Positions 59,321 through 64,000 of a stretch of 64,000 nt of DNA are shown one piece after another. Each line of letters starts with the position of its first letter. The stretch's first letter is position 1. The notes beneath the pieces were generated by a model. The model did not search any database and was not told where the DNA came from. It saw only the letters and a list, made by a program, of their open reading frames with translations. The stretch comes from Hamadaea tsunoensis DSM 44101 (GTDB lineage Bacteria > Actinomycetota > Actinomycetes > Mycobacteriales > Micromonosporaceae). A program made the position numbers and the translations under genes. Location: positions 186,001 to 250,000 of the forward strand of contig NZ_KE386822.1 in NCBI RefSeq assembly GCF_000428945.1. The letters are read 5' to 3'.

Positions 59321-60643
59321 TCAGCCGCGCAGCGCCACGGCGGCCTGCTGAGCGGCCTTGTCCAAGGCTTCCTTGGGCGTGGACGCGCCCTGCAGGACCG
59401 AGGCGATCGCCTGCCCGACGTACCGGGAGACCTCCGGGTACGCCTCGACCGTCGGCCGGGCCTGCTTGGCGTTGGCCAGGTTGTCGAAGAACTTCTGGGC
59501 GCCCGGGTACTGGGCGCAGTAGTCGGCGAACTCCTTGGTGGCAGCCTCGGACGAGCGCAGCGGCAGGTTGCCGTTGCCGAGGTTCCAGCGCACGTCGACG
59601 TCCTTGCCGGTCAGCCACTGCAGGAAGGTACGCGCCGCGCCGGCCCGGTTGGCGTCGGAGTGGTCGAACAGCACCCACACGTCGGGACCGGAGATCGTCT
59701 CGTGGTCGCCGTTGTAGCCGGGCAGGAAGCTGACGCCATAGTCGACCTTCGCCTCGCCCATGTCGTACAGCGACCAGGGCCCGGAGATCATCATGCCGAT
59801 CCGGTTGTCGTTGAACAGCTGCGCGTACTTCTCGTCGGTCTGGTCGAGGTACATCGACTTGTCGTCCACCGCGATCTGGCGCAGCGTCTCCAGGGCGGCC
59901 ACCCCGGCGTCGGAGTTGAAGGCCGGCTTGTCCCCGTCGAGGATCTTGCCGCCGTGCTGCCAGAGCAGCGGCCACAGGTGCCAGGTCGTGTCCTCGCTGC
60001 CGGCCACCGAGTACGCGGCGCCGTAGAGGTTCTTCGAGGTGTCGGTCAGCTGCTTCGCGGCCGCCCGGAAATCGTCCCAGCTCCACGTGTCGGTCGGGTA
60101 CGCGACGTGCGCCTTGTCGAACAGCGTCTTGTTGTAGATCAGCGCCAGATTGTCCACGAGCGCCGGTACGCCGATGACCCGTCCGTCCACCGTGGCCGTC
60201 GAGCGGGCCGCCTCGGGAATCTCCGACCAGGCCATCTGCGGATCGGCTACCCACTGCGTCAGGTTCTGCGTACGCCCGCTCGCGGCGAGCTGGCCGGCCC
60301 AGGACCCGTAGGCGTAGGAGACGTCGGGATAGGTGCCGGAGGTGAACCCGGCCGACAGCTTGGTCAGCAGTTCGTCCGTGGTGGACGCCCCCGCCGAGGT
60401 GTTGACGGTGATGTGCGGGTGACTCGCGTGGAACTCGGTCGCCAGCTTCTCGGCCATCGTCTCGGCGTCCGAGGACTGGCCGGTCCACCAGGTGATCGTG
60501 ACGTCGGCGTTCGGGTCGTAGCCGGCCGCCGCGTCCTTCGTGTCGTCGACGGGAGTGCCGCTCGTGCAGCCGGCGGCCAGCAGGCCGAGGGCGAGGACGG
60601 CGCCGCCGAGAAAGCGGCGCCGGGCGTTCCAGAACTGCATCAT
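59321..60643 (-). CDS. Extracellular sugar-binding lipoprotein
   Basis: 440-aa family 1 solute-binding protein. The signal peptide carries a twin-basic stretch (NARRRFLGG) and lipobox LAAGC (C26), so the lipoprotein may use Sec or Tat. VTITWWTGQSSD and NLALIYNKTLFDKA are typical of UgpB/MalE-like proteins. It delivers the sugar to the two permeases. Confidence 0.92.
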   Translation of the reverse strand: MMQFWNARRRFLGGAVLALGLLAAGCTSGTPVDDTKDAAAGYDPNADVTITWWTGQSSDAETMAEKLATEFHASHPHITVNTSAGASTTDELLTKLSAGFTSGTYPDVSYAYGSWAGQLAASGRTQNLTQWVADPQMAWSEIPEAARSTATVDGRVIGVPALVDNLALIYNKTLFDKAHVAYPTDTWSWDDFRAAAKQLTDTSKNLYGAAYSVAGSEDTTWHLWPLLWQHGGKILDGDKPAFNSDAGVAALETLRQIAVDDKSMYLDQTDEKYAQLFNDNRIGMMISGPWSLYDMGEAKVDYGVSFLPGYNGDHETISGPDVWVLFDHSDANRAGAARTFLQWLTGKDVDVRWNLGNGNLPLRSSEAATKEFADYCAQYPGAQKFFDNLANAKQARPTVEAYPEVSRYVGQAIASVLQGASTPKEALDKAAQQAAVALRG

Positions 60644-60671
60644 GGATCACCTCACGGGGGGATGGGTGAGA

Positions 60672-61577
60672 TCATTCGCGCGGCAGGACCGCCGGGCGGT
60701 TCAGAATCACGGAACGGGTCAGCAGGCGCGGCTCGTCGGGGTTCAGGCCCCGCAGAGCGGCGAGTGCGGTCGCGAACCGCTGCGCGAGAACGAGCCCCGC
60801 CAGCGGGTCGAGGTCGTCGTGGTGCAGCCGCGCGCCGGTCGCCGCGACCGTTTCGGCCATGCCGTCGGGCAGGGGCCCGAAGACCCACACCAGGCTGCGC
60901 GGCCCCGCCACGGCCATCGGGCCGTGCCGGAAGTCCATCGCCGGGTACGACTCCGACCACGCCTGCGCGGCCTCGCGTACCTTGAGGGCGGCCTCGTGGG
61001 CCAGGCCGACGGTCCAGCCCGTGCCCAGGAAGACGATGTGATCGATGTCCGCCGGGTCGGCGGGCAGGTCCCGGTCCAGCGCGGCCTGCCCGTCCTCGCT
61101 CTTGTGCGGGCTGTCGAACGCCGCGCGTACGAGGGTCAGCACGGTCGTCGGGAAGCGGGTCTGCACGACGCTCTTCTCGTCGGCGAAGTCGAGCAGGAGG
61201 ACGTCGTCGGAGCGCTCGGCGATCGGCGTGTCCGCCACCGCGACGACGGACGTCACCCGCAGGTCCGCGGGCAGCTTGGCCAGCGCGTCGAGGACCTCGG
61301 TCGTGGTGCCCGACCGGGAGAACGCGATCACCCGGTCGTACCGCCGGTACGCCGTGACCTCCGACGCGCAGACGGCGTCCGTCTCGCCCAGCCCGGCGGC
61401 CTCGCGCAGAGCGGCGTACGCCTCCGCGACGAACCATGAGGTGCCGCAGCCGATGGCGAGCACACGTTCGCCGGGCGCGGCCAGATGCGCACGCGCGGCG
61501 TCGACGAGGGCGGTGTCGGCCAGGGCCCGGGCCCAGGTCTCGGGCTGGCTGGCGATCTCGGTGGCGGTGACGTTCAT
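60672..61577 (-). CDS. SIS domain sugar isomerase/deaminase (AgaS-like)
   Basis: 301-aa protein with two SIS domains: AIGCGTSWFVAEAYAALREAA and AFSRSGTTTEVLDAL (phosphosugar-binding Ser/Thr loop), then FLGTGWTVGLAHEAALKVREAA and a C-terminal half. AgaS-type enzymes convert galactosamine-6-P to tagatose-6-P with loss of ammonia. With a PfkB kinase and KbaY-like aldolase downstream, an amino-sugar route is plausible. First gene of the operon; DeoR-type direct repeats precede it. Confidence 0.86.
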   Translation of the reverse strand: MNVTATEIASQPETWARALADTALVDAARAHLAAPGERVLAIGCGTSWFVAEAYAALREAAGLGETDAVCASEVTAYRRYDRVIAFSRSGTTTEVLDALAKLPADLRVTSVVAVADTPIAERSDDVLLLDFADEKSVVQTRFPTTVLTLVRAAFDSPHKSEDGQAALDRDLPADPADIDHIVFLGTGWTVGLAHEAALKVREAAQAWSESYPAMDFRHGPMAVAGPRSLVWVFGPLPDGMAETVAATGARLHHDDLDPLAGLVLAQRFATALAALRGLNPDEPRLLTRSVILNRPAVLPRE

Positions 61578-61589
61578 GGCGGAAGGCTA

Positions 61590-61651
61590 TGCTCGTTTCT
61601 GCTCGTATTTCAACGTCGCGGACCTAAATGAACATCGCTCGTTGCGCGTTT
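61590..61651. promoter_or_regulatory. DeoR-type operator cluster upstream of the sugar operon
   Basis: TGCTCGTTT and TGCTCGTAT (61590-61598, 61600-61608) are direct repeats with a 10-bp period. CGCTCGT and TGCGCGTTT follow near 61636-61651. The same words form the operator in front of the deoR gene (63243-63270), so one regulator should control both. Confidence 0.65.
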
Positions 61652-61733
61652 CCGCCGCCCCGTCCTCGGCGGCCGGCCCTCCCTCGCGACGGCGGTCGGC
61701 GATCTCCCTTGCGGCGGCGGCCGGCGATCTTCC

Positions 61734-61807
61734 CGGCGATCTTGCGCGAATGTCCGGGCTATTCGGGTATTCCGGACGAATTTCGGGACATTCGCGCAAG
61801 ATCGCCG
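61734..61807. repeat. Family B dispersed palindrome, copy 4 (74 bp)
   Basis: Arms CGGCGATCTTGCGCGAATG and complement, perfectly paired. The A-to-G change in the left arm (CGAC to CGGC) is matched in the right arm (GTCG to GCCG), as expected under selection for pairing. Between same-direction GH4 and SIS genes, 80 bp after the GH4 stop. Confidence 0.9.
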
Positions 61808-61854
61808 GGGTCTCGGGGTCTCGGGGTCTCGGGGTCTCGGGGTCTCGGGGTCTC
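61807..61854. repeat. Six tandem copies of GGGGTCTC
   Basis: An 8-bp unit repeated six times without change, starting at the edge of family B copy 4. Copy number is likely variable through slippage. No gene covers it. Confidence 0.85.
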
Positions 61855-61887
61855 GGGGGCGGGGTGTCGGGAGGGGGAGGGGAAGGG

Positions 61888-63195
61888 TCAGCGGGTTGTG
61901 GGGGTGCGGAGGGCGGGGGCGAGCAGGTCGCCGTGTGCGGCGGTCAACTCGTCGCACAGCGCCCAGATCGCGTCCACCCTCAGCGACGCCGCCGCGTTCG
62001 GGTCGACCTGGGCGGCCAGGCGTACCAGGCGGGGGTCGCCGGTCACGGCCGCGCGTACGGTCAGCTCGCCGACGGACGCGAAGTTCTGGTTCACCGCCGC
62101 GCACTGCAGCGGCAGGTCACCCACGAATTCCGGGCGTACGCCCTGCTCGTCGACCACGCACGGCACCTCGACCGCGTAATCGCGGGGCAGGTTCGTGATC
62201 AGTCCGGTGTTGCGGACGTTGGCGTGGATGCGCCGCATCGTGCCGGTCTCGATGGAATGGATCACCTGGGGCGCGTACTCGGTGGCGTCCCGCTCGATCT
62301 CCAGGTCGTGGCCGGCGGCGAGTTCGTCGCGTACCCGTTCGTACTCCTCGACGTTCTCGCGGCTGATGCGGACGTAGTCGCCGACGGGGATGCGCAGCCG
62401 GGCCACCTCCTCGTCGTGGTGCAGGTACCACGGCACGTACTCCGAGGAGTGCTCGCTCGTCTCGGTCGGGTAGTAGCCGAGCGACCGGAACATGTCCACG
62501 CGTACGCGCCGCCGCAGCTCGGGATCGGTCGCGACGGCCTGCCGGAGACGGGGGTAGAGATCCTCGCCGTTCTTGCGCCAGTGCAGCAGCCACGCCTGGT
62601 GGTTGAGGCCGGCCGCCCGGTAGCTGACGCCGTCGAAAGGTTCGCCGATCACCTCGCAGAGCCCGCGGACGGTCCAGTAGACGGAGTGGCAGAGGCCGAC
62701 CGCCTTGAGGTCCGGCGCCACCGCCGCGAGGTAGCCGATGTTCATGGCCATCGGGTTGGTGTAGTTGAGCAGCCACGCGTCCGGGCAGATCTCCCGCATG
62801 TCGTCGGCGATCCCCTGCAGCACCGGGAACGTACGCAGCGCGCGGAAGATCCCGCCGACCCCGATCGTGTCGCCGATGGTCTGCCGCAGCCCGTACTTGG
62901 CCGGGATCTCGAAGTCCGTGACCGTCGCGGCGTACATGCCGACCTGGATCGAGTTGATCACGTAGTCCGCGCCCGCCAGCGCCGTACGCCGGTCCAGGCT
63001 GGTCTTGATCCGCGGGTCCGCTCCCAGCTGCGCCGCCGTACGCCGGGCGATCGCCTCGGCCGTGGCCAGCCGCTCGGGATCGATGTCGTGCAGGTGGAGC
63101 GTCACCTCCCGCAGCTCGGGGAAGGACAGGATGTCGGCCAGGAGTTCCCGGGTGAACACGACGCTGCCGGCGCCGAGGAAGGTGATGACGGCCAT
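61888..63195 (-). CDS. Glycoside hydrolase family 4 (alpha-galactosidase/alpha-glucosidase type)
   Basis: 435-aa NAD+- and Mn2+-dependent glycosidase that works through a redox-elimination route. N-terminal FLGAGSVVFTREL is the NAD loop; N147-containing NYTNPM, C169/H170 (LCHSVYW) and H199 (GLNHQAWL) form the metal and catalytic site. The CHSV form is that of alpha-galactosidase/alpha-glucosidase members. The start MAVITFLG is usual for GH4. It probably releases the sugar monomer imported by the adjacent ABC system. Divergent from deoR. Confidence 0.92.
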   Translation of the reverse strand: MAVITFLGAGSVVFTRELLADILSFPELREVTLHLHDIDPERLATAEAIARRTAAQLGADPRIKTSLDRRTALAGADYVINSIQVGMYAATVTDFEIPAKYGLRQTIGDTIGVGGIFRALRTFPVLQGIADDMREICPDAWLLNYTNPMAMNIGYLAAVAPDLKAVGLCHSVYWTVRGLCEVIGEPFDGVSYRAAGLNHQAWLLHWRKNGEDLYPRLRQAVATDPELRRRVRVDMFRSLGYYPTETSEHSSEYVPWYLHHDEEVARLRIPVGDYVRISRENVEEYERVRDELAAGHDLEIERDATEYAPQVIHSIETGTMRRIHANVRNTGLITNLPRDYAVEVPCVVDEQGVRPEFVGDLPLQCAAVNQNFASVGELTVRAAVTGDPRLVRLAAQVDPNAAASLRVDAIWALCDELTAAHGDLLAPALRTPTTR

Positions 63196-63242
63196 GCGCG
63201 GAATCCTGGTCCTGTCGTGCATACTGTGGCAAGGTTCGCGCG

Positions 63243-63270
63243 CAAACGAGCATTCTTTATTGCGCGTTTG
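63243..63270. promoter_or_regulatory. DeoR operator between GH4 and deoR genes
   Basis: CAAACGAGCA-TTCTTTAT-TGCGCGTTTG: 10-bp arms matching at 9 of 10 positions. It shares TGCTCGTTT and TGCGCGTTT with the site cluster in front of the sugar operon. The AT-rich spacer suggests promoter overlap. Confidence 0.7.
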
Positions 63271-63295
63271 ATCAGGTGATCGGAAGGGACGGGGC

Positions 63296-64000
63296 ATGGC
63301 CCGCAGTACGTTGCGCCGCGCCGACCGGGTGTCGACGATCCTCGACCGCATCTCCGGCGACGGCTCGGTGGACGCCCGCGCGCTGGCGGCCGAGTTCGAC
63401 GTCTCGGTGGCGACGATCCGGCGCGACCTGCAGACCCTGGAGGACCAGAAGCTCCTCAACCGTACGCACGGCGGTGCCATCGCGGCCGACGTCAGCTACG
63501 AGTTGCCCGTGCGCTACCGCATCGGCCAGCACCGCGACGAGAAGCTGGCGATCGCCCGCACGGCGGTGGGCCGCCTGCCGCACGGACCGCTGACCGTCGG
63601 CCTCACCGGCGGCACCACCACGCACACGGTCGCCCGGCTGCTCGCGGACCGGTTCGACCTGGCCGTCGTCACCAACGCGCTCAACATCGCGGCCGAACTC
63701 GCCCTGCGGCCGCGGCTCAAGCTGGTGATGACCGGCGGCGTCTCGCGTACGCAGTCCTACGAACTGGTCGGGCCGATCGCCGACCGCACCCTGTCCGGGC
63801 TGAACATCGAGGTCGCCATCGTCGGCGTCGACGGGATCAGCGCGCGTACCGGGCTGACGACGCACGACGACATCGAGGCGAACACCAACGCGACCATGAT
63901 CCGCCAGGCCCAGCGGGTGATCGTGGTGGCCGACGGCTCGAAGGTCGGCAAGGTCTGCCTGGCCCGCATCTGCGCGATCGCCGACGTCGACGAGTTCGTC
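63296..64000 (+). CDS. DeoR/GlpR family transcriptional regulator (C-terminus outside window)
   Basis: 235 residues are visible. N-terminal DeoR HTH (DARALAAEFDVSVATIRRDL, then LNRTHGGAI, the family signature end) and a SIS-like effector domain with LTGGTTTHTVARLL and MTGGVSRTQSYELVGP. Such proteins sense phosphosugars. Operator words near its own start and before the SIS-led operon indicate it controls both, as well as GH4. The last residues lie beyond the right edge. Confidence 0.93.
   Translation, partial: MARSTLRRADRVSTILDRISGDGSVDARALAAEFDVSVATIRRDLQTLEDQKLLNRTHGGAIAADVSYELPVRYRIGQHRDEKLAIARTAVGRLPHGPLTVGLTGGTTTHTVARLLADRFDLAVVTNALNIAAELALRPRLKLVMTGGVSRTQSYELVGPIADRTLSGLNIEVAIVGVDGISARTGLTTHDDIEANTNATMIRQAQRVIVVADGSKVGKVCLARICAIADVDEFV

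Noticed and set aside
61610-62104. Minus-strand open frame across the GGGGTCTC repeat
   Set aside because: It translates the tandem repeat and family B copy 4 into Arg/Pro-rich low-complexity sequence and overlaps the GH4 gene out of frame.

Overview
The window is about 64 kb of very GC-rich DNA (visibly around 70% G+C, strong third-position G/C, many GTG and TTG starts). It carries mshC (mycothiol biosynthesis), actinobacterial DUF3090, SCO1664-like and PAC2 proteins, ECF sigma factors, NarL-type two-component genes and a conservon-type GTPase domain. This points to a filamentous actinomycete chromosome. The frequent GTACGC/GCGTAC words and the gene set fit Micromonosporaceae (Actinoplanes-like); that family assignment is inference. 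No transposase, phage gene, rRNA or CRISPR array was seen.

Layout. 1-9.9 kb: a TetR-controlled DHA2 efflux pump cut by the left edge, a MOSC protein, a DUF3090/SCO1664-like pair beside mshC and a coupled MFS gene, then GntR, TIGR03086 and AraC genes. 10-19 kb: PAC2, cobalamin-dependent methionine synthase (metH), a HEAT-repeat protein, a tRNA-like structured RNA, a hydrolase lipoprotein and a quinone-oxidoreductase-like enzyme. 19-25 kb: thiamin genes. A TPP riboswitch precedes thiO-thiS-thiG-permease-thiD, with thiE divergent. 25-38 kb: an MFS/ECF sigma divergent pair, secreted proteins (one Ser/Pro-rich, one PI-PLC), SDR, an HTH regulator with two matching operator-like sites, MFS, universal stress protein, a molybdopterin oxidoreductase with its flavin reductase, an ECF42-type sigma with a YCII protein, and an acyltransferase. 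38-48 kb: a second TetR/DHA2 pair, isochorismatase with a GlxA-type regulator, and DUF4097 with a NarL two-component system divergent from an MMPL exporter. 47.6-54.6 kb: P450 plus ferredoxin, GH46 chitosanase, a GntR-TetR fusion regulator divergent from an FAD monooxygenase, and a caspase-GTPase fusion with an EACC1-like partner. 54.6-64 kb: a seven-gene sugar operon (SIS, ABC transporter, PfkB kinase, class II aldolase, Gfo/Idh), a GH4 glycosidase and a DeoR regulator cut by the right edge.

Non-coding structure is unusually rich. Two dispersed families of long palindromes occur: family A has six 75-bp copies and family B four 74-bp copies. They sit mostly between convergent genes, and their flanks differ between copies yet stay self-complementary. 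Also present are a single 73-bp palindrome of a third sequence, a four-site nested inverted array at 19.3 kb, several clear operator palindromes, and a 130-nt RNA with acceptor, D and T arms like a tRNA but a long hairpin in place of the anticodon loop.

The strongest candidates for new biology are the EACC1/caspase-GTPase pair (a likely regulated cell-death or conflict module), the tRNA-like RNA at 15.7 kb, and the palindrome families.
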